DNA from: Actinomycetota bacterium
GTDB lineage: Bacteria > Actinomycetota > Acidimicrobiia > Acidimicrobiales > JAJPHD01
Assembly: GCA_021325455.1 (NCBI GenBank)
Contig: JAJPHD010000017.1
Location: forward strand, 62,001 to 126,000
Length of the DNA: 64,000 bases
Reading direction: 5' to 3'
The position numbers and the translations under genes were made by a program. Shown here piece after piece: positions 27,900 to 36,973 of the stretch (its first letter is position 1; every line of letters starts with the position of its first letter). The notes below the pieces were generated by a model. The model was not told where the DNA came from and did not search any database. It saw only the letters and a list, made by a program, of their open reading frames with translations.

Positions 27900-28502
27900 T
27901 CAGGCCGGTCCGGCAAGCCTGCGCATGGCACCCGCAGCCAAGGCTGCCATGGCCAGGATGGCCAGGCCCCCCACGATCTCCCACGCTGCCGCCAAGGAGG
28001 ACCCCAGCCCCGTGGTCAGGAAGATGAGTCCACCGAACACGACCGAGCCGAGGAAGGAGACGAGGAGGAGGGCGGCACGGAATGGCCCCAGTGCCGGGTC
28101 CGCCTTGAGCTGCACGCTCACCCGCCGCTCCCCCGCCCAGGCCATCAGCTCGGCGGTGGCCACCAGCACCCCCGCCTCCACCGGGGCCCATGGGTCCAGG
28201 TGGCCACCTCTCAGGAGGGCGAAGGCGCCGTACTCAGCGATCAAGGCAGCAACCCCGAATCCCAGGGCGGGTGGCCACAACCATGCCAGCCCGGTCAGGG
28301 CCATACCGGCCGCGCCCAGTCCTATGACCAGGCCGGCCTGCTCCGGGGTGGCTGCAGCGGGCCGGGCGGCCAGGGCACCAGCCAGCACCAGGCTGGCGAA
28401 CGCCAGCCCAGCCCCCCGCCGCATGAGAAGCGCGCCTCGTCCCCCGCCAGGAGCCACCTCCTCCTGCCGGGTGGTGCCGGATCCGGACTGTCCCGGGCTC
28501 AC
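27900..28502 (-). CDS. Hypothetical integral membrane protein of the MoxR/DUF58 operon
   Basis: A 200-residue protein with five to six hydrophobic segments, for example GLAFASLVLAGALAARPAAA, AGLVIGLGAAGMALTGLAWLWP, ALGFGVAALIAEYGAFALL, ALLLVSFLGSVVFGGLIFLTTGLG and GGLAILAMAALAAGAM. No family recognised. GTG at 28502 overlaps the TGA of the DUF58 gene, tying it to that operon as its last gene; it converges with meaB. Confidence 0.65.
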   Translation of the reverse strand: MSPGQSGSGTTRQEEVAPGGGRGALLMRRGAGLAFASLVLAGALAARPAAATPEQAGLVIGLGAAGMALTGLAWLWPPALGFGVAALIAEYGAFALLRGGHLDPWAPVEAGVLVATAELMAWAGERRVSVQLKADPALGPFRAALLLVSFLGSVVFGGLIFLTTGLGSSLAAAWEIVGGLAILAMAALAAGAMRRLAGPA

Positions 28503-29953
28503 ACCACCCCCCTGCGCTGGATCCGCCTGGTCCCCTCGAGCTGCCTGATGGCCACGTCGGCAGCGGTGGAACGGTCCCACTCCACCACCGCAATCCCTGC
28601 GGACCGATAGGCCTCGTGTAGCTGCCGGCGCTGCAGGGACCACATCCTGCGAGCCAGGGCCGTCACCCTGGTGGCGGGGAGGGGCTCCTGCCTACCCCTG
28701 CGGGTCAGGCGCCCTCGGGAGGGAGCTCTCCCGCCTTCAGGTTGTCCTGAGCTGTAGCCCAGGGGGGACACGTCTATGACAGCCACATCCCAACCTCTGC
28801 GCCTGAGATCGAAGAGCACCTGGATGGCGCGCTCGTCCAGCAGGGGCGTGATGCCAAGCACGAGTGCCCTCGGAGGCAGTCCCCGCACAGGGAGGCTCTG
28901 GATGTCCTTCCAGGCCGTGGTGGGCATGACCACCGAGGCCAGCAGGGCGTCCACGATCCGGTAGAGGGTGGTGGTGCCCATACCCGGCCTCACCCATTCC
29001 AGGTAGCCGCCGAAGCTGATCAGCCCGACCCGGTCCCGTCGGGCGAGGTAGGCCGCCGCCAGCCGAGCGGCCGCTCTGACCGATCGGTCCAGGGTGCCCG
29101 GCCCGGCACTGTCAGAGACCGATTCGAAGAGGTCGAGGAAGAGAACGACATCGGTTGCCTGCTCGAGGTACTGCTCGTTGACCCACAGATCGCCTCTGCG
29201 GGCGCTTACCCGCCAGTTCACCGACCGAGCCCGGTCCCCGGTCTGGTACGGGCGGATGTTGGCGAACTCCAAGCCCTCGCCCGAGCGCCGGGAGAGCTGG
29301 TTGCCGGCCACCGCCCTGGTGGCGGAGGGGGCGATCATGGTGCGCAGGGTGTCGAGGCGAGGGAGCACCCGCACGGGGATCGGGTCGTACGACTCCCCCC
29401 GGGCCTGGACGAGGTGGAGCAGGTCCCAGGAGCGAAGGTGGACCCGACCGAGGTCGTAAGCTCCCCAGTGCTCGCAGCGCAGGCGGAGCGTCAGGTTCCT
29501 GCGCCCCGGGGACAGGAGCAGTGCGAAGCCGTCGGGCTGGTCATGGCCCACGGGGGCCAGGCCCGTCCCGAGCGCCGGCCGGATGTCGATATGGTGGAGG
29601 CCTCTCCCCTTGGCCAAGCCAACGGTCAGGTCCACCTCCTCGCCCTCGACGAGGCGGGCCGAGGAGAGGGAAACTGACACCTCCAGGGCGGGGGTGGGGC
29701 CTATGGCCAGGGCGATCACCACCAGGGCCAGGAAAGGAGCAGCCACGATGACCAGTTCGGGTCGGCCCAAGGCCATGGCGCCGACCATGGAGCCGATGCC
29801 GATCGCCGCATAGGCGGGGAGGCGTGCCGTGGGCCGGGGGCGGCTGAAGACGGCGGGGGCCCAGGTTCCCCCGGCGCCCCCCGCCCGGCCTCCAGCTCCG
29901 GATGTGGCCGCCTGACCGGCGCCCCCCGCCCGGCCTCCGGCTCTGCGGCTCAT
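28499..29953 (-). CDS. DUF58 domain-containing protein
   Basis: A 484-residue protein. A Gly/Ala-rich N-terminus is followed by two hydrophobic helices (YAAIGIGSMVGAMALG, LVIVAAPFLALVVIALAIG), a beta-rich immunoglobulin-like region, then the DUF58 core GEGLEFANIRPYQTGDRARSVNWRVSARRGDLWVNEQ near 230-265, leading into a von Willebrand A-like part (VVLFLDLFESVSDS). DUF58 proteins accompany MoxR ATPases and probably form the scaffold on which the ATPase acts at the membrane. ATG 29953 overlaps the moxR stop. Confidence 0.88.
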   Translation of the reverse strand: MSRRAGGRAGGAGQAATSGAGGRAGGAGGTWAPAVFSRPRPTARLPAYAAIGIGSMVGAMALGRPELVIVAAPFLALVVIALAIGPTPALEVSVSLSSARLVEGEEVDLTVGLAKGRGLHHIDIRPALGTGLAPVGHDQPDGFALLLSPGRRNLTLRLRCEHWGAYDLGRVHLRSWDLLHLVQARGESYDPIPVRVLPRLDTLRTMIAPSATRAVAGNQLSRRSGEGLEFANIRPYQTGDRARSVNWRVSARRGDLWVNEQYLEQATDVVLFLDLFESVSDSAGPGTLDRSVRAAARLAAAYLARRDRVGLISFGGYLEWVRPGMGTTTLYRIVDALLASVVMPTTAWKDIQSLPVRGLPPRALVLGITPLLDERAIQVLFDLRRRGWDVAVIDVSPLGYSSGQPEGGRAPSRGRLTRRGRQEPLPATRVTALARRMWSLQRRQLHEAYRSAGIAVVEWDRSTAADVAIRQLEGTRRIQRRGVV

Positions 29954-30945
29954 GCCATGAGCCCACGCTCGGCAGTGCCGGCCCCCACCGCCGGATCCTC
30001 TGCCGCAGGTGCCGGGACATCAGACAGGATGTCCGCCATGACGTCTTCGGGACGGACCCTGCGCACCCAGAGCTCGGTTCTCAGGATCAGCCGGTGGGCC
30101 AGGGCCGGGACCGCTACCTCCTTGACGTCGTCGGGAACGACGTAGTCCCGCCCCGCCAGGGCGGCGCGGGCCCGGGCCAGCTTGACGACCGCCAGGCTGC
30201 CCCGGGGGCTGGCGCCGACCTCGAGGCGGGAGCTGGTGCGGGTGGCGTTGATGAGGGCCACCACGTAGCCGATGATCCCGGGGTCCACATGGACCTGCTC
30301 CACAGCCTCCTGCATGGCCACCACCATGCCCGCGTCGGCCACCCTGGCCAGGTTCACCTCGTCGGCACCACGCTCGAGACGGCGAGCCACCATGTCCCGC
30401 TCGGCCTCTTCGTCGGGGTAGCCGATGGAGGTCCGGAGCAGGAAGCGGTCCAGCTGCGCCTCGGGCAGCGGGTAGGTGCCCTCGTACTCGATGGGGTTCT
30501 GCGTTGCCAGCACGAGGAAGGGCCGGCCCAGGCGATGGGTGACGCCATCGATGGTGACCTGCCGCTCTCCCATGGCCTCCAGGAGGGCGGCCTGGGTCTT
30601 GGGCGGGGCGCGGTTCACCTCGTCTCCGAGCAGCAGGTCCGTGAACACCGGGCCCCGGCGCAGCTCGAACTCGCCCTCCCGCTGGTTGAACACGACCGAG
30701 CCCGTGACATCGGCGGGCATGAGGTCCGGGGTGAACTGGATGCGGGTGAAGCGCAAGCCCAGCACGTGGGCCAGGGAGCGGGCGATGAGGGTCTTGGCCA
30801 GCCCCGGGTAGTCGTCGATCAGGACGTGCCCATCAGCCAGAAGGCCCAGCAGCACCAACTCGAGGACGGCCCGCTTCCCGACGACCGCCTTCTCGAGCTC
30901 GGAGAGGATGCGCCGGGCCAGGGTCCCCACCTCGTCTGGACGCAC
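29950..30945 (-). CDS. MoxR-family AAA+ ATPase
   Basis: A 331-residue AAA+ chaperone. Walker A is DDYPGLAKTLIA near 43, the variant common in MoxR proteins; Walker B LLLGDEVNRAPPKTQAALLEAMGE near 105; sensor 1 LATQNPIEYEGTYPLPEAQLDRF near 147; and the arginine-finger region follows. MoxR ATPases mature partner proteins or complexes together with DUF58/VWA partners. GTG at 30945 directly follows the TGA of the preceding small membrane protein gene. Confidence 0.93.
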   Translation of the reverse strand: MRPDEVGTLARRILSELEKAVVGKRAVLELVLLGLLADGHVLIDDYPGLAKTLIARSLAHVLGLRFTRIQFTPDLMPADVTGSVVFNQREGEFELRRGPVFTDLLLGDEVNRAPPKTQAALLEAMGERQVTIDGVTHRLGRPFLVLATQNPIEYEGTYPLPEAQLDRFLLRTSIGYPDEEAERDMVARRLERGADEVNLARVADAGMVVAMQEAVEQVHVDPGIIGYVVALINATRTSSRLEVGASPRGSLAVVKLARARAALAGRDYVVPDDVKEVAVPALAHRLILRTELWVRRVRPEDVMADILSDVPAPAAEDPAVGAGTAERGLMA

Positions 30946-31482
30946 TCAGCCCTCCTCCACCAGGCAACGCGTGTGCACAGGATGTGCCGGCTCTTGCTCC
31001 GCCAGGTCTACCAGGGCCTCGAGGGTTGCCAGGTCTATGTGCAGGGGCTGGCGGGGAGATGGGGCCAACTGCCGGAGCTGGCTGGCTCCGCCGCCCGGGT
31101 CGTCTCTTGCCTGCTCGAGGTGGTCGAGGAGCGGCACCAGCCTTCTCCGCGGGTCGCCCGAGCGACCTGCCGTTTCCACCACCACGGCCTCCAGGGAGGC
31201 CAGCTGCTTGGGCTTGGACGGCCGGCTCCGCAGGCGGCGTTGCCTCCATCCCTCGCGGGTGAAGGGATCAGGGACCACCGTCCTCCGTCCGGGCAGGGCC
31301 GGGCCGAACCCGGCCCTGGCCCAATGCAGCAGGGCCTGGGATCCGACCACCGCCACCACGAGGGCCCACATGCCCGTTACCAGGTGGGCATGGGACGGGA
31401 AGAGGCTGAGGGCGATCACCAGGGCCACCGTGGCGGCGACCAGCAAGGCCAGGGCCCTGAGCAACCGGCGGCGTTCGGTCAC
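30946..31482 (-). CDS. Small membrane protein of the MoxR operon
   Basis: A 178-residue protein with two hydrophobic helices near the N-terminus (ALALLVAATVALVIALSLFP and LVTGMWALVVAVVGSQALLHW) and a hydrophilic cytoplasmic tail rich in Arg and Leu. No domain recognised. GTG start overlaps the DUF4129 stop (GTGA) and it abuts moxR, so it belongs to the same translational chain. Confidence 0.7.
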   Translation of the reverse strand: MTERRRLLRALALLVAATVALVIALSLFPSHAHLVTGMWALVVAVVGSQALLHWARAGFGPALPGRRTVVPDPFTREGWRQRRLRSRPSKPKQLASLEAVVVETAGRSGDPRRRLVPLLDHLEQARDDPGGGASQLRQLAPSPRQPLHIDLATLEALVDLAEQEPAHPVHTRCLVEEG

Positions 31483-32381
31483 GCAGCGGCCTCGCCGGCC
31501 AGGCGGCGATCAAGCTCCGCCCTCACCGCTTTCAAGGCAGCTATGGCCTCCCGCCGCATGTCCTCACCCACCTCGTGGCGGCTGAACCGGGCTTCCTCGA
31601 ATAGCCCCGTCAGCCGCTTCACCGCCACATCGGAGAGGGCCAGGCCTCGCAGGGCCCTTTCCACGAACTCCCGCGGAGCCTCCGAGGCCCGGCGGGGGAA
31701 GCCGGACCGCCCAAGGCCGGCCTCCATGGTGGCATAGGCGGCTATTACCGCCTTGCGGGGGTCGGACTCGGCCAAGAGGTCGTCCAGGGAAGCCTCCATC
31801 GCCATGAGGGCAGCTTCGGGGGAGGCCTCCTCGGGCGGGCGGCGCCAGCGTCGGGCGTGTCTCCTGGCCCGGGCCACCCAGAGCCCGGCGGTCACCATCA
31901 AGGCGACGACCACCACTCCCAGGGGGGTCCACTCGAACCGCGACAGGCCGCCTGCCGCCCTGCCCTTCAGTCCACGGGGGAGCCGGGTGTGCGTGCTGGG
32001 CTTGATGCGCAGCGAATGGATGTGAAAGTGGAGGTAGTGGGTGACAAAGTAGATTACCGCCGCCAGGGCCAGGACCCCGAGCACGCTCAGGATGGGCGCC
32101 GTAGCCACCGAGCGGCGCCGGCGCTGCGGCACGTTGGCGGCGGCCCAGGCCGTGGCGAAGATCCCGGCGAGGAGAGCCGCGGCCACCAGCAGGACCAGCG
32201 TCTCGCCCACGGCGGTGGGGAAGTGGCCCACGGCGGCCGGGCGGCGGGCCAGCGAGAAGGCCGAGGTACGGCTGGCCAGGCCGACCAGTATGGCCAGCCC
32301 CAGCACGGCAAGAGCCCCCAGGACGGCGCCGGTCGAGCGGGCCGGAGGGTGCTCCCTGGCTGGCGAACGCTGCCTTCTCAC
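31479..32381 (-). CDS. DUF4129 domain-containing membrane protein
   Basis: About 300 residues with four hydrophobic segments (AVLGALAVLGLAILVGLAS, TLVLLVAAALLAGIFATAWAA, ILSVLGVLALAAVIYFVTHYL, LGVVVVALMVTAGLWVA) and a C-terminal DUF4129 region: DDLLAESDPRKAVIAAYATMEAGLGRSGFPRRASEAPREFVERAL (in parts), where the pattern A.I.AY..ME..L...G..R...E.P.E is diagnostic. DUF4129 genes typically accompany MoxR, DUF58 and transglutaminase genes; no transglutaminase is seen here. The GTG at 32381 is chosen; an upstream Arg-rich open stretch has no family match. First gene of the operon. Confidence 0.82.
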   Translation of the reverse strand: MRRQRSPAREHPPARSTGAVLGALAVLGLAILVGLASRTSAFSLARRPAAVGHFPTAVGETLVLLVAAALLAGIFATAWAAANVPQRRRRSVATAPILSVLGVLALAAVIYFVTHYLHFHIHSLRIKPSTHTRLPRGLKGRAAGGLSRFEWTPLGVVVVALMVTAGLWVARARRHARRWRRPPEEASPEAALMAMEASLDDLLAESDPRKAVIAAYATMEAGLGRSGFPRRASEAPREFVERALRGLALSDVAVKRLTGLFEEARFSRHEVGEDMRREAIAALKAVRAELDRRLAGEAAA

Positions 32382-32517
32382 CAGGCCATGATGGCACCGG
32401 GGCGCCAGGGGCTCCTGCCGGCCCCCGCTGCTGGCTTGCCTCTCCCTGCCACCGAGGGCTCGGTCGGTGCCACTCCTCCGGCACATCCCAGGACAGCCCG
32501 CCAGGAAGCCGGAGCAC

Positions 32518-32523
32518 TACCGT
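32518..32523 (+). promoter_or_regulatory. -10 box for the ArsB-like gene
   Basis: TACCGT, nine bases before the ATG at 32533, with no ribosome-binding site. Confidence 0.35.
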
Positions 32524-32532
32524 GCAGCCCAC

Positions 32533-33870
32533 ATGGCGGTCCTGTCCTTCGTGCTGCTGGGTGCAGGCATAGCCGGTGTCCTGGCGCGCCCCTTGCGCCT
32601 GCCGGCCTGGGCTGTTCCCCTGGGAGCCGTAGCCGCAGCCCTTGGCCTCGGGGTTGTCACGCCCCAGAGGGCGGCTCTGGCCCTGGGGCCGCTGGCCCAG
32701 GCCCTGGGCTTCCTCCTGGCCGCCGTCCCGCTGGCCGTCCTCCTGGACCGCCTGGGTTTCTTCGAGAGCCTCTCCCGCCTGCTGACCGGCAACGGGATGG
32801 CCGGCGATACCCCGCCCACCGACCGGCGTCCCACCAACCGGGTGCCGGGCGATGGGTCAGCAGGCGACCCTCCACCCGTGGCAGGCGGAGCGGTCCCTTC
32901 CCACTCCGCCTCGGCGCCCCTCCTGCCTGCACCCAGGGGGAGGCGCACCGTCGCCGGGCTCTGGGTCCTCGCCGCCTTGGTGACGACGGTCCTCAACCTC
33001 GACGCCTCGGTGGTCCTGCTCACCCCCCTCTACGTTCGGGTGGCCAGGAGGACCGGGATGGCCCCCCTCTCCCTCGCCTTCCAACCCGTCCTCCTGGCCA
33101 CCCTCGCCTCCTCGGCCCTGTCGGTCTCCAACCTCACCAACCTCATCGCTGCCGGTCGCACCGGCGCCACTCCCGTCCAGTTCCTGGCCCACCTGGGCCC
33201 TCCCTCTCTGGCGGCCACCCTCGCCGGCTACTGGTGCTACCGCTGGGCCGTGCGGCCGGGCCGCCCGGAGGTGGCCGAGCCGGCCACGCCGGACCGGCGG
33301 CCCCTAGTGGCCGGTGGGGCTGTGGTGGTGGCCGTGCTGGCTGGGTTCGTGGCCGGGCCCAGCTTCGGGGTCCCCCCCTGGATGGTGGCCGTGGGCGCGG
33401 ATGCGGTGCTCGTGGGCCTGACCTGGAGCCTCCCGCTGCGGACCGTCCCCTGGGGGACGGCGGTGGTCGCCTCCTCCCTTGCGGTCCTGGCCTATGCCGT
33501 CACCGCCCATCTGCCTGTGGCCCGCTACCTCGCGGGCTCAAGCCTGCCGGATCAGGCCCGCACGGTGGGTTTGAGCGCGCTCTCCGCCAACGTGGCCAAC
33601 AATCTCCCCACCCTCCTGGTGGCGGTACAGGCCCTCCCCCCTCACCCCACCTGCCAGTTGTGGCCCGTCCTGGTCGGCGTGAACATCGGCCCTACGGTGC
33701 TGGCCACCGGCACATTGGCCACCCTTCTCTGGCTGGAGTCGGTGAAGCGCCTGGACGTGGAAGCCTCGCCTCTCGACTACGCCAGGGTGGGAGCCAAGGT
33801 GGGGATCCCGGCCCTGGCGGTGGCCACGGCCGTGCTCCTGGGGCTAGCCCCCCTCCTGGGCTGCGGTTGA
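32533..33870 (+). CDS. ArsB/NhaD/SLC13-like permease
   Basis: A 445-residue protein with about eleven hydrophobic segments. The first half ends in LNLDASVVLLTPLYVRVARRTG and the second in LSALSANVANNLPTLLVAV, the paired re-entrant signatures of ion-transporter-superfamily permeases (ArsB has NDGAAL..TP and an NN-P motif). A hydrophilic, Pro-rich loop of ~55 residues (near 95-150) separates the early helices. Substrate is uncertain: arsenite, Na+/H+ or dicarboxylate exchange are all possible; no arsenic genes are nearby. Confidence 0.75.
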   Translation: MAVLSFVLLGAGIAGVLARPLRLPAWAVPLGAVAAALGLGVVTPQRAALALGPLAQALGFLLAAVPLAVLLDRLGFFESLSRLLTGNGMAGDTPPTDRRPTNRVPGDGSAGDPPPVAGGAVPSHSASAPLLPAPRGRRTVAGLWVLAALVTTVLNLDASVVLLTPLYVRVARRTGMAPLSLAFQPVLLATLASSALSVSNLTNLIAAGRTGATPVQFLAHLGPPSLAATLAGYWCYRWAVRPGRPEVAEPATPDRRPLVAGGAVVVAVLAGFVAGPSFGVPPWMVAVGADAVLVGLTWSLPLRTVPWGTAVVASSLAVLAYAVTAHLPVARYLAGSSLPDQARTVGLSALSANVANNLPTLLVAVQALPPHPTCQLWPVLVGVNIGPTVLATGTLATLLWLESVKRLDVEASPLDYARVGAKVGIPALAVATAVLLGLAPLLGCG

Positions 33871-33921
33871 CGGGTCAATGGGCTCCCGCCCCCCCGTGCC
33901 CACGCGCCGGGGGGCGCCCAC

Positions 33922-33927
33922 TAGGCT
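33922..33927 (+). promoter_or_regulatory. -10 box for the penicillin-binding protein gene
   Basis: TAGGCT, nine bases before the GTG at 33937; no ribosome-binding site. Confidence 0.4.
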
Positions 33928-33936
33928 CTGACCGTC

Positions 33937-36168
33937 GTGCGCCTGCTCGCCCGCCTCCTCTCCTTTCCTGCCCGCCTGGTGGCGGTGGTCGGCATCGGCG
34001 GGGCCTGCCTGGCCCTGCTGGTGGTGGCTCTGGTCCCGGCGGGTTCCCCCCTGGGCGGGACCGTGCGCCTCAATCCCCATGCTCCCCCTATAAGGCTGCG
34101 GCCGCTCTCCCTCCCCTCCCACGTCTACGACAGCCAGGGCCATCTCATGGCGGTTCTCGAGGACTCCGACTACCGCAAGCCGGTGAAGTTGTCTCAGGTC
34201 CCCCACGATGTGGTGCGGGCGGTGCTGGACGTCGAGGACCGCAACTTCTACCGGACCGGGGCGGTCAACCTGTCCTCGATCCTCAGGGCCTTCAAGGCCG
34301 ACGTCACCTCCACGAGCGGCCTGCAGGGTGGCTCGACCATCGCCCAGCAACTGGTGAAGGAAGCAGTCCTCACGCCCAGGCGGACCCTGGGACGCAAGAT
34401 AAGGGGAGCCCTCCTCGCCATACGGCTGGAGCACCAGATGTCCAAGAACCAGATCCTCCAGCGCTATCTCAACACCATCTACTTCGGCAACGGCGCCTAC
34501 GGCATACAGGCCGCCTCCTACACCTACTTCAACGAGCCGGTGTGGAAGATCAACGCCGCCCAGGCAGCGCTGCTGGCGGGCATGATCGAGAACCCGAGCC
34601 TCTACGACCCCATTACCGAGCCCCAGAATGCCCGATTCCGGCGCAACCTGGCCCTCGAGGAGATGGTCCGCAACCATGACCTCACCCCGGCCCAGGCTGC
34701 TCAGGCCGAGCGCCAGCCGCTGCCCAAGACCGTGCATGTGAGCACCGGGTACTCCCCTCAGACCACGTACATGGAGGAGGTCATCCACGACCTGCTCAAC
34801 GACCGGCGGCTGGGCAGGACGGCGGCTGCCCGCTACAACGCTGTCTTCCGGGGCGGCCTGAGCATCTACACCACGCTCAACCCCACCATGCAGGCGGAGG
34901 CCGAGACGGCGGTGAAGGACACGCTCCCGGACACCAACGGCAAGTTCACCTCGGCCCTCGTCGCCATCGATCCCAAGAACGGCGAGGTGAGGGCGCTCGT
35001 GCCCGGCAACGGGAACCCCAACGCTCCGGGCTACGACGTGGTCACCGGCCTGGGGGCCGGTGATGGGCGCCAGCCAGGGTCGTCGTTCAAGCTCTTCACG
35101 CTCATGGCGGCCATCGAGAAGGGCTACAGCGTCAAGGACCTGATCGATGGGAGCGGTCCCTGCTATTTCGCCAACCCCACTGGCAGCCCTCCTGTGTACA
35201 GGGCGAACAACGCCGAGCCAGGCAACGGGATCATGACCATCATCAAGGCGACCTACGACTCGGTCAACTGCGCATACCTGCGCCTAGGCCTCGACGTCGG
35301 CCTGCCCTCGGTGGTCCACATGGCCAAGATCATGGGCAACATCACCCTGCCCTATCCCAACGCCCCCTCCCTCATCATCGGCGGCGAGGACGTGCACCCG
35401 ATCAACATGGCGGCGGCCTATGCCACCATGGCCGACGGCGGCATCTACCACCGACCGCGGCTGATCGCCAAGGTGGTGGGACCCCATGGCAAGGTCCTGA
35501 TCGCCCCCCCGGGCCCGGGCAAGCGGGTCGTGCCCAAGAAGGACGTGGAGATAGCCACCTCGGTACTGGAGGACGTCCTCACCGAGGGGACGGCCGCCGG
35601 CAAGGGGATCCCGGGCCATCCCGCAGCAGGGAAGACCGGGACCACCGACAACTACTACAACGCCTGGTTCGATGGCTACACGCCACAGCTGGCGACCGTG
35701 GTGTGGATGGGCGACCCCAACGCCGAGATCTCCATGCAGTACCCGGCCACGCCCATTACCGTGTTCGGCGGGACGTACCCGGCCTCCATATGGCAGGCCT
35801 TCATGACCCAGGCCATGGCCGACCTGCCCTCGGTGGGCTTCCCGCCGCCGCCCCCGGGGTCCATCAAGAAGGGCAAGTACCTTCCCCCGCCCTCCATAGA
35901 CATCTCGGGGCGCTATGGCCATCCGGTCCCCAAGTCCCTCCCCAAGCCCAAGCCCAAGCCCCCTCCCACCACGACCACAGCACCCACCACGACCACAGCA
36001 CCCACCACGACCACCACCACCACGACGACGATGCCAACTACCACCACCACCCGGCCCCCGCCCACTACGACCACGACGTCGTCCACCACGACCACGACAT
36101 CGTCCACCACGACCACGACGGCTCCCACCACCACGACGACGGTGTGCAAGAAGCACTGCCGCCACTAG
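33937..36168 (+). CDS. Bifunctional (class A) penicillin-binding protein with Thr-rich tail
   Basis: A 743-residue membrane-anchored peptidoglycan synthase. The N-terminal membrane helix (residues ~12-35) precedes the GT51 glycosyltransferase domain, with catalytic Glu100 in DVEDRNFYRTG and GGSTIAQQLV at 131-140. The transpeptidase has SSFK (382-385), SVN (442-444) and KTGT (566-569). From ~674 the protein ends in a Pro-Lys stretch and ~65 residues made almost only of Thr and Pro, then VCKKHCRH. The tail would extend outside the cell into the wall and is a target for O-glycosylation in other actinobacteria. GTG start. Confidence 0.95.
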   Translation: MRLLARLLSFPARLVAVVGIGGACLALLVVALVPAGSPLGGTVRLNPHAPPIRLRPLSLPSHVYDSQGHLMAVLEDSDYRKPVKLSQVPHDVVRAVLDVEDRNFYRTGAVNLSSILRAFKADVTSTSGLQGGSTIAQQLVKEAVLTPRRTLGRKIRGALLAIRLEHQMSKNQILQRYLNTIYFGNGAYGIQAASYTYFNEPVWKINAAQAALLAGMIENPSLYDPITEPQNARFRRNLALEEMVRNHDLTPAQAAQAERQPLPKTVHVSTGYSPQTTYMEEVIHDLLNDRRLGRTAAARYNAVFRGGLSIYTTLNPTMQAEAETAVKDTLPDTNGKFTSALVAIDPKNGEVRALVPGNGNPNAPGYDVVTGLGAGDGRQPGSSFKLFTLMAAIEKGYSVKDLIDGSGPCYFANPTGSPPVYRANNAEPGNGIMTIIKATYDSVNCAYLRLGLDVGLPSVVHMAKIMGNITLPYPNAPSLIIGGEDVHPINMAAAYATMADGGIYHRPRLIAKVVGPHGKVLIAPPGPGKRVVPKKDVEIATSVLEDVLTEGTAAGKGIPGHPAAGKTGTTDNYYNAWFDGYTPQLATVVWMGDPNAEISMQYPATPITVFGGTYPASIWQAFMTQAMADLPSVGFPPPPPGSIKKGKYLPPPSIDISGRYGHPVPKSLPKPKPKPPPTTTTAPTTTTAPTTTTTTTTTMPTTTTTRPPPTTTTTSSTTTTTSSTTTTTAPTTTTTVCKKHCRH
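35964..36144 (+). repeat. ACC/ACG simple-sequence repeat encoding the Thr-Pro tail
   Basis: A run of near-identical triplets (mainly ACC and ACG, in blocks such as CACCACGACCACAGC and CGTCCACCACGACCA repeated two or more times) at the 3' end of the penicillin-binding-protein gene. It could change length by slippage in steps of three. Confidence 0.8.
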
Positions 36169-36175
36169 GCCTCAG

Positions 36176-36889
36176 TTGGGCGCCCTCGACACCCTGCTGC
36201 AGGTCCAAGAGCGTGACATCGCCCTGGACCGCCTGCAGCACCGCCGCCAGGCCCTTCCGGAGCGCCAGGAACTGGCCCGGCTGGACGCTGCGCTGGAGGC
36301 CCTGGGCCGGCGGCGGGCCGAGGTGGGGGCGGTGCGCCAGGAGCTGTCGACCCGCCAGGAGGGTCTGGAGGCGGAGGTGGAGGCCATGGTACGCAGGGTT
36401 GGGGAGATCGAGGGTCGCCTCTACGGGGGCCAGGTCTCGGCCTCCCGGGAGCTGTCGGCCATGGCCGGGGAGGTGGAGCACCTGCAGAGCCTGCGCTCGG
36501 ACCGGGAGGACCAGGTCCTCGCCCTCATGGAGGAGATCGAACCGCTCGATGCCGACCTGGCCAGCCTGGACCGGGAGCGCGGGCGGCTCGAGGCTGAGAG
36601 GGCAGAGGTGCTGGAGGCCATCCGCCGAGCCGAAGAGGCCATCGGAGCAGAGGAGGCAGAGGAGCGCCGAGCCAGGCGAGCACTGGCCGCCAGCATCCCT
36701 GCTGACCTCATGGGTCAATACGAGCGGCTCCGGGCCAAGCTGGGGGGGGTGGGTGCCGCCCGTCTCGTGAACGGGTCGTGCACCGGCTGCCACCTGAGCC
36801 TCCCCGCCAGCGAGAGGGAGCGCATACGGCACCTGCCTCCCGAGGAAGTGGTCACCTGCGAGCAGTGCGGGCGCATCCTGGTCCGATGA
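36176..36889 (+). CDS. Coiled-coil protein with C-terminal zinc ribbon
   Basis: About 237 residues. A long charged coiled coil (ALDTLLQVQERDIALDRLQHRRQALPER ... REDQVLALMEEIE, in parts) is followed by NGSCTGCHLSLP and EEVVTCEQCGRILVR, two C-x2-C knuckles of a zinc ribbon. This is the C4-type zinc-ribbon (DUF164/CT398-like) family, often encoded near ribonuclease H or Nif3-like genes; the molecular role is unsettled. A TTG at 36176 is the likely start, eight bases after the previous stop; a later start is possible. Confidence 0.85.
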   Translation: MGALDTLLQVQERDIALDRLQHRRQALPERQELARLDAALEALGRRRAEVGAVRQELSTRQEGLEAEVEAMVRRVGEIEGRLYGGQVSASRELSAMAGEVEHLQSLRSDREDQVLALMEEIEPLDADLASLDRERGRLEAERAEVLEAIRRAEEAIGAEEAEERRARRALAASIPADLMGQYERLRAKLGGVGAARLVNGSCTGCHLSLPASERERIRHLPPEEVVTCEQCGRILVR

Positions 36890-36960
36890 ACAGGACCGCT
36901 CCGAGTCACCAGCCGGGCTCGGCGCCCGTGGCGCTGTCCGGTCCTGCCTGACGCTGCGGG

Positions 36961-36966
36961 TACGTT
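36961..36966 (+). promoter_or_regulatory. -10 box for leaderless MFS gene
   Basis: TACGTT, seven bases before the GTG at 36974; the same hexamer precedes malic enzyme. Confidence 0.55.
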
Positions 36967-36973
36967 GCCCGGC

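Noticed and set aside
31857-34679. A ~940-codon open frame on the plus strand across the DUF4129, permease and PBP genes
   Set aside because: It is out of frame with recognised genes, rich in Gly/Pro/Arg, and shows no domain.
35964-36144. CRISPR-like repeat array
   Set aside because: The repeats are triplet-based, have no unique spacers and encode the Thr-Pro tail in frame.
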